The notes under the pieces are model-generated. The model saw only the letters and a list, made by a program, of their open reading frames with translations, was not told where the DNA came from and ran no database searches. This document shows, piece by piece, positions 46,954 through 55,752 of a DNA stretch of 64,000 nucleotides. The DNA comes from Planifilum fimeticola (GTDB lineage Bacteria > Bacillota > Bacilli > Thermoactinomycetales > DSM-44946). Each line of letters begins with the position of its first letter. Positions within the stretch are counted from its first letter, which is position 1. The translations under genes were made by a program, and so were the position numbers. The stretch spans positions 124,001 through 188,000 of the forward strand of contig NZ_PVNE01000002.1 of the NCBI RefSeq assembly GCF_003001905.1, read 5' to 3'.

Positions 46954-48033
46954 TTGCAACACATTTCCGTGGCAGTCATTCCGGGAGACGGCATCGGACC
47001 GGAAGTGATGGAGGAAGGGTTGAAGGTTCTGAAGTCGATCGAGGAGATTCACGGAGGATTGCGGTTCGAGTGGGATACCTTCGATTGGAGCTGCCGGTAC
47101 TATCTGAAGCACGGCCGGATGATGCCCGAAAACGGGCTCGACGTCCTGAGAGAATACGATGTGATCCTGTTGGGGGCCATCGGTGCGCCGACAGTGCCGG
47201 ATCACATATCGCTCTGGGAACTGCTGCTTCCGATTCGCCGGACCTTCCAGCAGTACATCAACCTGAGGCCGATCAAGCTTCTCCGCGGATTGGAGAGCCC
47301 CCTCCGCCATAAGTCCCATGAACACCTCGATTTTGTCGTGGTGCGCGAAAACACGGAAGGGGAGTATTCCGACATGGGCGGACGGCTTCATCGGGGAACC
47401 CCTTACGAAATGGCGGTCCAAAACAATGTGTTTACCCGGTACGGAGTGGAGAGGGTCGTCAAATACGCCTTCAACCTCGCCGAAAAAAGAAGGAAGCGGG
47501 TTGCCGCCGCGACCAAGTCCAACGGAATCAATCACACGATGCCCTTCTGGGACGAAATCGTAAGGGAAATCGCCGCCCGGCATCCGGATGTCCGGACGGA
47601 TATTTACCACATCGACGCCCTTGCCGCCTATTTCGTCACCAGGCCGGAAAGCTTCGACGTGGTGGTGGCGAGCAATCTGTTCGGCGACATCTTGACCGAC
47701 CTCGGGGCGGCCCTGGTCGGAGGATTGGGGTTGGCTCCCTCGGGAAACATCAATCCGGAGCGCGCCTATCCTTCGATGTTTGAACCGATTCACGGTTCGG
47801 CCCCGGATATCGCCGGCAAGGGGATTGCCAATCCAATCGCGCAAATCTGGAGCATCAGCATGATGATGGAGCATCTGCATCAACCGGAGCTGGCCGGGTT
47901 GATTCTGGAGGCCATCGAAGAAGTGTTGGCCGAAAGGAAGGTCCTGACGCCGGACCTGGGAGGGAAGGCTTCCACCGCCGAGTTGGGAGGGGAGCTGGTC
48001 CGGAAGCTAAAGGCCTTGAGCGAGAAGTTCTGA
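46954..48033 (+). CDS. Decarboxylating D-malate/tartrate-type dehydrogenase
   Basis: A 359-residue member of the isocitrate/isopropylmalate dehydrogenase family, oxidatively decarboxylating a 2-hydroxy acid with NAD+. The start AVIPGDGIGPEVMEEGLKVL, NLRPIKLLRG, VVRENTEGEYSDMGG, TKSNGINHTMPFWDEI and SNLFGDILTDLGAALVGGLGLAPSGNINP are nearest to TtuC/DmlA (YcsA) and not to LeuB. In the context of the cluster its best candidate substrate is 3,3-dimethyl-D-malate from pantoate; D-malate or tartrate are alternatives. TTG start after GGAGGGGAG. First gene of a nine-gene rightward run. Confidence 0.88.
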   Translation: MQHISVAVIPGDGIGPEVMEEGLKVLKSIEEIHGGLRFEWDTFDWSCRYYLKHGRMMPENGLDVLREYDVILLGAIGAPTVPDHISLWELLLPIRRTFQQYINLRPIKLLRGLESPLRHKSHEHLDFVVVRENTEGEYSDMGGRLHRGTPYEMAVQNNVFTRYGVERVVKYAFNLAEKRRKRVAAATKSNGINHTMPFWDEIVREIAARHPDVRTDIYHIDALAAYFVTRPESFDVVVASNLFGDILTDLGAALVGGLGLAPSGNINPERAYPSMFEPIHGSAPDIAGKGIANPIAQIWSISMMMEHLHQPELAGLILEAIEEVLAERKVLTPDLGGKASTAELGGELVRKLKALSEKF

Positions 48034-48097
48034 CGGTCGCATTCGGCGGTTTCCCCGCAAAGGAAGTTTGTTTCAGGTGCAGGGAGGCGATCGATCG

Positions 48098-48868
48098 GTG
48101 GAAACGGGTCTTCTGCAGGGGAAAACGGCGTTGGTCACCGGGGCCGCATCCGGGATGGGGAAGGCGACGGCGCGGCTTTTCGCGGAGCAGGGCGCCAATG
48201 TGGTTTTTGCCGATGTGAATCGGGAAGCCGCAGAAAGGGCGGCCGCCGGGCTGGACGGAAAGCGGGTGCGGGTGTTCCAGGCCGATGTGTCGGAGGACGA
48301 AAGCGTGGAGGCGTTGGTGAAGGGGGCGGTCGATGCCTTCGGTCGGGTGGATGTACTGGTGAATTGCGCCGGGGTTCCCCAGGCTTTTACCCCTGTTGAG
48401 GAACTGAGCCCTGATGAGTGGGACAAAATCATGTCCGTCAACGCCAAGTCGATTTTTTTGACCGCGAGGCATGTGGTTCCGATCATGAAGCGGAGGAGAT
48501 CCGGATCGATCGTAAATATCGCTTCGATTGCCGGCGTGAGAGCCCGTCCCGGATTAAACGCCTATTGCGCCTCCAAGGGGGCGGCCATCCAGTTGACACG
48601 GGCCTTGGCACTGGAATTGGCCCCTTATCAGGTCCGGGTCAACGCCATTAATCCGGGACCGTCGGATACGCCCATGCTGGGACGGTTTCTTGCGGACGAT
48701 GCCGCTCAGGCGGAAGAGCAGAAGAAAAAAATCTTTCTGGACAGCGTTCCGTTGGGACGGCTGGTCCAACCGGAGGACATCGCCCGTGCCGCCCTCTATC
48801 TGGCCTCCGACCTGGCGAAAATGGTGACCGGCGAGATCTTGAATGTGGATGGAGGACGGGGAATCTGA
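48098..48868 (+). CDS. Short-chain dehydrogenase/reductase
   Basis: A 256-residue classical SDR. The cofactor motif is TGAASGMGKA (residues about 13-22), NCAG follows near 88, the catalytic Ser is in IVNIASIAGV and YxxxK is in YCASKGA. Asp in FADVN after the second strand favours NAD+. Within the proposed pathway it would oxidise the primary alcohol of pantoate to aldopantoate. The GTG start is eleven bases after GGGAGG; an earlier in-frame TTG is less likely. It abuts the next gene. Confidence 0.88.
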   Translation: METGLLQGKTALVTGAASGMGKATARLFAEQGANVVFADVNREAAERAAAGLDGKRVRVFQADVSEDESVEALVKGAVDAFGRVDVLVNCAGVPQAFTPVEELSPDEWDKIMSVNAKSIFLTARHVVPIMKRRRSGSIVNIASIAGVRARPGLNAYCASKGAAIQLTRALALELAPYQVRVNAINPGPSDTPMLGRFLADDAAQAEEQKKKIFLDSVPLGRLVQPEDIARAALYLASDLAKMVTGEILNVDGGRGI

Positions 48869-49725
48869 TGGAACCGCTGATTCGGATGGAGGGGGTTTCC
48901 TTTGATTATGAGTTGAGCGACGGGGAGGCCGTCCATGTCCTCCGCGATGTTTCCCTTGAGGTTTACCCGGGCGAATATGTGGCCATCATCGGCCACAACG
49001 GTTCGGGGAAATCGACCTTGGCCAAGCATTTCAACGGAATTCTCAAGCCGAAAGAAGGAAATGTGTACGTGGCGGGATTCAACACCAGGGATGCTCGCCA
49101 TACGCGGGAGATCCGGCAAAGGGTGGGGATGGTTTTTCAGCATCCGGACAATCAGATTGTGGCGACGATCGTGGAGGATGATGTGGCTTTCGGCCTTGAG
49201 AACATCGGCGTGCCCCCTCGGGAAATGAGAAGCCGGATCGACTTTGCCCTGAAAGCCGTCGGCATGTACGAGTACCGGAACCGCCCTCCCCACCACCTGT
49301 CGGGCGGGCAGAAGCAGCGGGTTGCCATCGCCGGGGTGCTCGCCATGAAGCCACGGTGCCTGGTCCTCGATGAGGCGACCAGCATGCTGGACGCCCACGG
49401 GAGAGGGGAGATCCTGCAGGTGGTAAGGCGTCTTCACCGAGAGGGCATGACCGTCATTGCCGTCACCCACCACATGTCTGAAGCGGCCGAGGCGGATCGG
49501 GTGCTGGTGATGGAGGCGGGGAGAATCGCGATGGAGGGTTCCCCCCGCGAAATCTTTCAACAGCGGGAAATCCTCCGCGGGCTTCAGCTGGATATTCCGG
49601 TCGCAGGCCGGCTGGCGGAGCGGGTCCATGCGCAGGTTCCCGAATTTCGACCGGATTTGATTCATCAGCGGGAGATTATTGACGAGGTGGTCAGGATCTC
49701 CGGAAAAAAGGGGGCGGCGGGGTGA
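48868..49725 (+). CDS. ecfA1: ECF transporter ATPase A1
   Basis: A 285-residue ATPase of an energy-coupling factor vitamin importer. Walker A is GHNGSGKST, Q-loop GMVFQHPDNQIVATIVEDDVAFGLEN (typical of EcfA), signature LSGGQKQR, and Walker B LVLDEATSMLD. It starts one base before the SDR stop ends and overlaps ecfA2, so all are co-translated. Confidence 0.95.
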   Translation: MEPLIRMEGVSFDYELSDGEAVHVLRDVSLEVYPGEYVAIIGHNGSGKSTLAKHFNGILKPKEGNVYVAGFNTRDARHTREIRQRVGMVFQHPDNQIVATIVEDDVAFGLENIGVPPREMRSRIDFALKAVGMYEYRNRPPHHLSGGQKQRVAIAGVLAMKPRCLVLDEATSMLDAHGRGEILQVVRRLHREGMTVIAVTHHMSEAAEADRVLVMEAGRIAMEGSPREIFQQREILRGLQLDIPVAGRLAERVHAQVPEFRPDLIHQREIIDEVVRISGKKGAAG

Positions 49726-50582
49726 TGGGGAACATCATCGAGGTGAAGGATCTGAGTTACACCTACATGGAAAAAACCCCCCTGGAGCATCAAGCCCTTT
49801 CAGAGGTCGATCTGACCGTCGAGGAAGGGGAATGCGTGGCGATCATCGGCCATACCGGTTCGGGAAAATCGACGTTGATTCAGCATTTCAACGGGCTGTT
49901 GCGTCCGCAGCGGGGAAAGGTGGTGGTAGACGGCCGGGATCTGTCCGATCCCAAGCTGGATCTCAAAGATTTGAGGAGGAAGGTGGGCTTGGTCTTTCAA
50001 AACCCGGAGGATCAGCTTTTCGAGAAGCTGGTCGGGGATGACATCGCCTTCGGCCCGCTAAAAATGGGGCTGCCATTGAAGGAGGTGCGCGACCGCGTCC
50101 GATGGGCGATGGAGATGGTGGGGCTTTCCTTTGATGAGATGAAGGACCGACCCACCTATTCCTTGAGCGGCGGCCAAAAGAGAAAAGTGGCCTTGGCGGG
50201 GGTGTTGGCTCTGCGGCCGAAGGTTCTGGTGCTGGATGAACCGACGGCCGGATTGGATCCCCGTTCCCGCATCGAACTTTTGGATCGCATCGAGGGTTTC
50301 AACCGGAAGGAGAAGCTCACGGTGATCTTTGTCTCCCACAACATGGAGGAGGTGGCCAGCCTGGCGGACAGGATTCTGGTCATGGCCGCAGGGAAAATCA
50401 TCGCCCGAGGCACTCCCCGGGAGATCTTCGGAAACCGGGACATCCTCTTGAAACACCGAATCGGCACGCCCGAAACCGTGGAAATTTTGTACCGGCTTCA
50501 GGGGTTGGGATATCCGGTGGACGCAGGAGCCTTCGAGGTGGATTCGGCGGCGGCGGAAATTGTCTCCATTCTTCGACCGTGA
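49722..50582 (+). CDS. ecfA2: ECF transporter ATPase A2
   Basis: A 286-residue second ATPase. Walker A is GHTGSGKST, the Q-loop is GLVFQNPEDQLFEKLVGDDIAFGP, signature LSGGQKRK and Walker B VLDEPTAGLDP. With EcfA1 and EcfT it forms the energising module. An ATGATG start overlaps ecfA1. Confidence 0.95.
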   Translation: MMGNIIEVKDLSYTYMEKTPLEHQALSEVDLTVEEGECVAIIGHTGSGKSTLIQHFNGLLRPQRGKVVVDGRDLSDPKLDLKDLRRKVGLVFQNPEDQLFEKLVGDDIAFGPLKMGLPLKEVRDRVRWAMEMVGLSFDEMKDRPTYSLSGGQKRKVALAGVLALRPKVLVLDEPTAGLDPRSRIELLDRIEGFNRKEKLTVIFVSHNMEEVASLADRILVMAAGKIIARGTPREIFGNRDILLKHRIGTPETVEILYRLQGLGYPVDAGAFEVDSAAAEIVSILRP

Positions 50583-50596
50583 AGAGGTGACCCCCA

Positions 50597-51439
50597 ATGG
50601 CCCGAGAATTCGAGTTGACGCGCAACATCACCATCGGCCAATATCTGCCGACCGGTTCCTTCGTTCACCGCTTGGATCCGCGAATCAAGCTGTTCTCCTT
50701 CGGGATCCTGATCCTGGCCATCGCCTTCTGCAACTCCTACGGCGGCAATTTCATCGTCCTCTGCTTTTCGCTCCTCCTGTTTCGACTATCCCGGATTCCC
50801 CTCCGCTACGGTCTGTCCGGAGTGAAGCCGGCGATTCCGTTCATTGTGATCTTGGCCGTGCTGCAGCTGTTGTTTTACGGGGACATCGCCTCCGGCGGAA
50901 GAGTCTATCTGGAGTACGGATTCATCGTCATCACCAGTGACAGCGTTCGCCTCGTGATCGTATCCGCCCTGCGCTTTATCGAAATCATCTTTGTCAGCAG
51001 CGTGTTGACCCTGAGCACATCCACCACGCAATTGACCCACGGTATGGAAAGCCTGTTGAAGCCGCTGAAGTACGTGAAATTTCCGGTTCACGAGTTTTCC
51101 CTGATCATGACCATCGCCATCCGTTTCGTGCCCACCTTTGCCATGGAAATGGAGAAGATGATGAAGGCCCAGGCGTCGAGGGGTGCGGAATTCGGGACCG
51201 GATCCTGGTGGCGGATCTTTCGGCGCACGAAGGAGATGTTTCCGATCATCGTTCCGCTGTTTCGCGTGGCCATGGAAAGGGCGGAGGATCTGATTCTGGC
51301 GATGGAGGCGAGGTGCTATGTACCGGGTGGAGATCGTTCAAAATTCAGAAAATACAAATCAAGTCCCGGAGATTTTTTAGTCCTGTTCTTTCTCCTCGCC
51401 TTTTCCGCCTTTTTGTTGATGTACCCCTTCCCTTATTGA
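50597..51439 (+). CDS. ecfT: ECF transporter transmembrane component T
   Basis: A 280-residue membrane protein with about five helices, linking the two ATPases to the S component. The diagnostic Ala-Arg-Gly coupling motifs are seen as AQASRGAEF (about residue 193) and AMEARCYVPGG (about 235). The N-terminus TIGQYLPTGSFVHRLDPRIKLFS is typical of EcfT. ATG follows GAAGAGGTGA. Confidence 0.95.
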   Translation: MAREFELTRNITIGQYLPTGSFVHRLDPRIKLFSFGILILAIAFCNSYGGNFIVLCFSLLLFRLSRIPLRYGLSGVKPAIPFIVILAVLQLLFYGDIASGGRVYLEYGFIVITSDSVRLVIVSALRFIEIIFVSSVLTLSTSTTQLTHGMESLLKPLKYVKFPVHEFSLIMTIAIRFVPTFAMEMEKMMKAQASRGAEFGTGSWWRIFRRTKEMFPIIVPLFRVAMERAEDLILAMEARCYVPGGDRSKFRKYKSSPGDFLVLFFLLAFSAFLLMYPFPY

Positions 51440-51470
51440 AGGGTAGATTTCCGGAAGGGAGGAACAGCCT

Positions 51471-52028
51471 GTGGAAAAGGGTCTGACCGTGCGCAAGATC
51501 GTCGTCGCCGGAGTGTTGGGGGCTGTTGCCATTTTGCTCGGCGTCACCCGCCTGGGATATATTCCGGTGCCCACCGCGGCGGGAAATGCGACGATCATGC
51601 ATATCCCGGCGATCATCGGGGGCATTCTGCAGGGGCCGCTCGTCGGTCTGATCATCGGTCTGATTTTCGGCATCACGTCCTTTCTCAACGCGACCATTCC
51701 CCTGTTCAAGGATCCGCTCGTCGCCATCCTCCCCCGATTGTTCATCGGGGTGACGGCTTATTTGGCGTACAGGGGGATCAGGAACATCAACGAATATGTG
51801 GCGGTGGGGATTGCCAGCTTCGTCGGTTCGATCACAAATACGGCCCTCGTTTTGATCATGGCCGTCATCAGAGGATACCTGGCGCCGGGGGTGGCCTGGG
51901 CGGTGGCTTTGACCAACGGCATTCCCGAAGCGGTGGTTTCGGTGGTGATCACCCTCGCGGCGGTGGCGGCCTGGATGAAGATCGGTCACTGGGGAAGGCG
52001 GAAATCCAAGATTTCGGAGGATATGTGA
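51471..52028 (+). CDS. ECF transporter substrate-binding S component
   Basis: A 185-residue, roughly six-helix protein of the general ECF S-component family that includes PanT- and HmpT-like proteins. The polar stretch IPVPTAAGNATIMHIPAIIGGILQGPLVGLIIGLIFGITSFLNATIPLFKD is the likely binding region. Being dedicated to one operon with catabolic enzymes, its ligand should be the compound degraded; pantothenate is proposed. GTG start after GGGAGGA. Sequence alone does not fix the ligand. Confidence 0.88.
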   Translation: MEKGLTVRKIVVAGVLGAVAILLGVTRLGYIPVPTAAGNATIMHIPAIIGGILQGPLVGLIIGLIFGITSFLNATIPLFKDPLVAILPRLFIGVTAYLAYRGIRNINEYVAVGIASFVGSITNTALVLIMAVIRGYLAPGVAWAVALTNGIPEAVVSVVITLAAVAAWMKIGHWGRRKSKISEDM

Positions 52029-52029
52029 T

Positions 52030-53007
52030 ATGGGGCTGTACAACAACATTACGGACGTTCCCGGGATCAAGGTGGGGAATGCCGAGGATCGGCGCGCCCT
52101 CACCGGATGCACCGTTCTGCTGATGGAAGAGGGGGCCGTTTGCGGGGTCGATGTCCGGGGATCCGCCCCCGGAACGCGGGAGACGGATTTGTTGAATCCC
52201 GTCCATTTGGTGGAACGGGTTCACGCCATCTGTCTCTCCGGGGGCAGCGCCTATGGCCTCGATGCGGCCGGAGGTGTCATGAAGTATTTGGAGGAGCGGG
52301 GCTGCGGGTTTCAGACGGGGGCGGGGGTGGTCCCGATTGTCCCCGCGGCCGTCCTGTTTGATCTGGATGTCGGAGATGCAAAGGTTCGTCCCGACGGGAA
52401 GATGGGCTATCTTGCCGCGTCCAGAGCGGCCCGGGGCTCCTTTCCCCTGGGAAATGTAGGAGCCGGATGCGGTGCAACGGTCGGAAAGATGGCCGGCCCC
52501 CATCGCGCGATGAAGGGAGGATTGGGGTCGGCTTCCCGGGCATGGGGGGATCTGATTGTCGGGGCGATCGTGGCGGTGAACGCGTTGGGGGAAATCCGGG
52601 ATCCCTCATCGGGGCGGATTTTGGCGGGCGCCAGGGATGATGAGGGGAGAATCCGCAGTTATCTCCACTGGATGGGGATGCAGCCTCTCTCGTTCTCCGG
52701 AGGGATGAACACGACGATCGGCGTCGTGGCCGCCAACGCCCGTCTCACCAAGGGGCAGGCCAGCAAGGTGGCTTCGATGGCGCACGATGGATTGGCCAGA
52801 ACCATCTATCCCGCCCATACGATGGTGGACGGGGACACCGTGTTTGCCGTGGCGACGGGCGAAGTGGAGGCTTCCGTCGATCTGGTGGGGGCGATCGCCG
52901 CCGAGGTGTTGGCGGAGGCGGTCCTTGCGGCCATTCGGTCGGCTGAAGGGTTGGAGGGGATTCCCGCATATCGCGATTTGCAGAATGGGAGGGGTGAGGG
53001 GAGTTGA
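52030..53007 (+). CDS. P1-family (DmpA-like, S58) N-terminal-nucleophile hydrolase
   Basis: A 325-residue hydrolase of the L-aminopeptidase/D-esterase group. The start ITDVPGIKVGNAED, the LSGGSAYGLDAAGGVMKYLEERG block and the self-cleavage site at GGMNTTIGVVAANARLTK (nucleophile probably Thr228) are all kept. Relatives release N-terminal amino acids, including beta-alanine, or hydrolyse esters; many have unknown substrates. The ATG follows the S-component stop by one base. In this operon it may act on a pantothenate derivative such as pantolactone or a beta-alanyl amide. Confidence 0.88.
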   Translation: MGLYNNITDVPGIKVGNAEDRRALTGCTVLLMEEGAVCGVDVRGSAPGTRETDLLNPVHLVERVHAICLSGGSAYGLDAAGGVMKYLEERGCGFQTGAGVVPIVPAAVLFDLDVGDAKVRPDGKMGYLAASRAARGSFPLGNVGAGCGATVGKMAGPHRAMKGGLGSASRAWGDLIVGAIVAVNALGEIRDPSSGRILAGARDDEGRIRSYLHWMGMQPLSFSGGMNTTIGVVAANARLTKGQASKVASMAHDGLARTIYPAHTMVDGDTVFAVATGEVEASVDLVGAIAAEVLAEAVLAAIRSAEGLEGIPAYRDLQNGRGEGS

Positions 53008-54224
53008 AGAGGGTGGAAGAGGCGGTTCTCCGTTTCATCGATGAAGATGAATTGATCCGCCTGACCCGGGAGCTCGTCCGGATCAAAAGCGTTTACCGTC
53101 CCGAAGCCGAGGACGGCAACGAGGAGCGGGCGGCCCGGTTCGTAGCGGGCTATTTGCGGAAAATGGGGCTGCAGGTGCACTATGAAGAGGTGGTTCCCGG
53201 GCGTCCAAACGTGATCGCCCTCTTGGATTTTCGGCGTCCGGGGAAGACCCTTCTGTTTGAAGCCCATACGGATGTCGTCACCGAAGGGGATCCGGAGGCC
53301 TGGAGCCATGATCCCTTCGGCGCCGTGATGGAAAACGGGAGAATCTACGGCCGGGGGGCGTGCGACACGAAGGGGAATCTCGCCGCAGCCATCTCCGCCG
53401 TCCGTGCCATCAAAAGATCGGGGGCCGATTTGGCGGGGAAAATCATCCTGTGCATTCCCTGCGACGAAGAGGGGATGATGATCGGGATCAAGGATTTCAT
53501 CCGCCGCGGTTGGGCCCGGGGAGTGGACGGCGCGATCATCTGCGAACCGGAAGAAAATCAGCTATGCATCGCGCAAAAGGGTGCGATGAGGGTCCTCGTC
53601 AGAACGTACGGCAAGATGGCTCACGGGGCGATGCCGCTGACAGGGATCAATCCCAATACGCGGATGGCCAGACTGCTCCTGGAACTGGAGAAGTTGGAAC
53701 GGCGCGAAAGGGAGCGGGTCGGAGAGCATCCCTATCTGGGGTGGCCGAGCATCACTCCCACCATCCTGCGCTCCCCGGTAAAGGGGGAACCGCAGATCAA
53801 TGTGGTGCCCGATCAGTGCGAAGCCGCTTTGGATATCCGGACCGTCCCGGGGCAGGAACATGAATCGCTCCGGAGGCAGATGGAAGAGATTCTTGACGAT
53901 CTGGGGAAGGAGGACCCTCATTTCAAGGCGTCCATCGAGGTGATCGAGGAGCGCCCCTGGACCGAGACGGATAAGGAGAACGGGATCGTCGTCGCCGTCG
54001 CGGACGCTTACCGGGAAGTCACGGGAAGAGAACCGGTTTACAACGGGGTTCCGGGAGCGACGGACGGCACGTTCCTCCATCTGGCGGGGGTGCCCATCGT
54101 CACCACGGGGGCGGGGGATCGCCACATCCCTCACCATGCGGATGAATATGTGGAAATCGACGAGTTGATCGAAACGACGAAAATCTATTGTCTCGCGGCC
54201 CTCAAGTTTTTGAGCCGGGATTAG
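53004..54224 (+). CDS. M20-family amidohydrolase (ArgE/DapE/aminoacylase type)
   Basis: A 406-residue di-zinc hydrolase. The metal and catalytic residues are in place: His88 and Asp90 (FEAHTDVV), Asp121 (RGACDTKG), Glu155-Glu156 (PCDEEG), Glu181 (CEPEE) and a late His (DRHIPHHADEYV). A lid/dimerisation domain starts near residue 195. M20 enzymes free an amino acid from an N-acyl group, and pantothenate is N-pantoyl-beta-alanine, so this is the better of two pantothenase candidates. TTG start overlapping the previous gene after GGGGTGAGG. Confidence 0.88.
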   Translation: MKRVEEAVLRFIDEDELIRLTRELVRIKSVYRPEAEDGNEERAARFVAGYLRKMGLQVHYEEVVPGRPNVIALLDFRRPGKTLLFEAHTDVVTEGDPEAWSHDPFGAVMENGRIYGRGACDTKGNLAAAISAVRAIKRSGADLAGKIILCIPCDEEGMMIGIKDFIRRGWARGVDGAIICEPEENQLCIAQKGAMRVLVRTYGKMAHGAMPLTGINPNTRMARLLLELEKLERRERERVGEHPYLGWPSITPTILRSPVKGEPQINVVPDQCEAALDIRTVPGQEHESLRRQMEEILDDLGKEDPHFKASIEVIEERPWTETDKENGIVVAVADAYREVTGREPVYNGVPGATDGTFLHLAGVPIVTTGAGDRHIPHHADEYVEIDELIETTKIYCLAALKFLSRD

Positions 54225-54294
54225 CATGCATCCGCCTTTCGATCGAGTATTCCCGGGATGCTGCCCATTCTGTGAAGGTGAGGGAGGAGGAAAA

Positions 54295-55752
54295 ATGGAC
54301 CGTTACGGATTGTGGATCAATGGTGAGTTTACGGAATCCAAACGAAACGAGTGGTTTGAAACCCGCAACCCTGCGGACCAATCGGTGATCGCCCGGGTTG
54401 CCCGCGGACGCGGTGAAGACGTGGATGCCGCCGTCAAGGCGGCCAAATCCGCCTTTGAAAGCGACGGGTGGCAAAACATGCATCCGGCGGAGCGAGGCCG
54501 GATTCTGCTCCGCGCCTCGGAATTGATCCGCAGAGATCGGGATGAATTGGCGTTATTGGAGACGATGGACAACGGGAAACCGCTGAATCAGGCGCGGACG
54601 GATATCGAAGTCAGCGCGCGGTATTTCGAGTACTATGCGGGGGTTGCCGACAAGATCCTGGGGGAGACCATACCCGTGTCGCCGGGCTATATCGACTTTA
54701 CCCAACGGGAGCCCTTTGGGGTTTGCGGTTTGATCATCCCATGGAATTACCCCATGCAGGTCGCCGCACGGACCGCCGCACCGGCGCTGGCCGCCGGCAA
54801 CACGGTGGTTTTGAAACCGGCGGAAGAGACCCCGCTTACGGCTTTGAAATTGGGTGTCCTGCTGAAGGAGGCGGGTCTGCCCGACGGGGCCTTCAACGTG
54901 GTGCCGGGTTTCGGCGTAGAGGCGGGAGCGGCGCTGGCCGCACATTCCGGGATCGATCATTTGTCCTTTACCGGTTCCGTTCCGGTCGGGACGGAGGTGA
55001 TGACTTCGGCGGCAAAAAACATCGTTCCCGTCACACTGGAACTGGGCGGCAAATCGCCCAACATCGTTTTTGCCGATGCGGACTTGGAGGAAGCCGTCCG
55101 GTGGGTGGTGAATTCCATCATACAAAATGCCGGCCAAACCTGTTCGGCGGGATCCCGGCTGCTCGTCGAGCGTTCCGTCCACGATCAATTGGTGTCGATG
55201 GTCAAAGACAGAATGGAATCCCTCACGGTGGGTCCCGGGATCAACAATCCGGATATGGGGCCGATCATTTCGGAGAAGCAGCTGAATACCGTTCTGAGAT
55301 ACATCTCCCTCGCCGAGGAGGAGGGGGCGGAAATCCTGACCGGGGGGTCCCGGCTCGAGGAGGGGGAGCTCGCCAAGGGCTATTTTGTACAACCCACCCT
55401 GTTGGATCATGTGCCCCGGGGCTGCCGGGTGGCCACCGAGGAAATCTTCGGACCGGTGTTGTCCACCCTGGTTTTCGATGAGGTGGATGAAGCGATTTCC
55501 ATCGCCAATGAGACGCCGTACGGTCTGGTCACCGGCATTCACACCAGAGACTTGTCAAAGGCCCTGACCGTTGCAAAGAAGGTTCGGTCCGGCCAGGTAT
55601 TCATCAACACGTACGGAGCCGGAGGAGGGGTGGAAATGCCCTTCGGCGGTTACGGAAAAAGCGGATTCGGTCGGGAAAAGGGGCTGGAGGCGCTCCTCCA
55701 CTTCACGCAGCTGAAGAACGTGTTGATCCGGTACGGTTCTTCCCTTGCCTGA
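54295..55752 (+). CDS. NAD(P)+-dependent aldehyde dehydrogenase
   Basis: A 485-residue ordinary aldehyde dehydrogenase with general base Glu249 (VTLELGGKSPN) and nucleophile Cys283 (NAGQTCSAGSR), so it makes a free acid, unlike the CoA-acylating mmsA product. FTGSVPVG forms the cofactor loop. In the proposed route it would oxidise aldopantoate to 3,3-dimethylmalate; betaine-aldehyde or other substrates are possible by family alone. ATG 54295 sits after GAGGGAGGAGG; the frame is open 23 codons upstream. Last gene of the cluster. Confidence 0.9.
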   Translation: MDRYGLWINGEFTESKRNEWFETRNPADQSVIARVARGRGEDVDAAVKAAKSAFESDGWQNMHPAERGRILLRASELIRRDRDELALLETMDNGKPLNQARTDIEVSARYFEYYAGVADKILGETIPVSPGYIDFTQREPFGVCGLIIPWNYPMQVAARTAAPALAAGNTVVLKPAEETPLTALKLGVLLKEAGLPDGAFNVVPGFGVEAGAALAAHSGIDHLSFTGSVPVGTEVMTSAAKNIVPVTLELGGKSPNIVFADADLEEAVRWVVNSIIQNAGQTCSAGSRLLVERSVHDQLVSMVKDRMESLTVGPGINNPDMGPIISEKQLNTVLRYISLAEEEGAEILTGGSRLEEGELAKGYFVQPTLLDHVPRGCRVATEEIFGPVLSTLVFDEVDEAISIANETPYGLVTGIHTRDLSKALTVAKKVRSGQVFINTYGAGGGVEMPFGGYGKSGFGREKGLEALLHFTQLKNVLIRYGSSLA

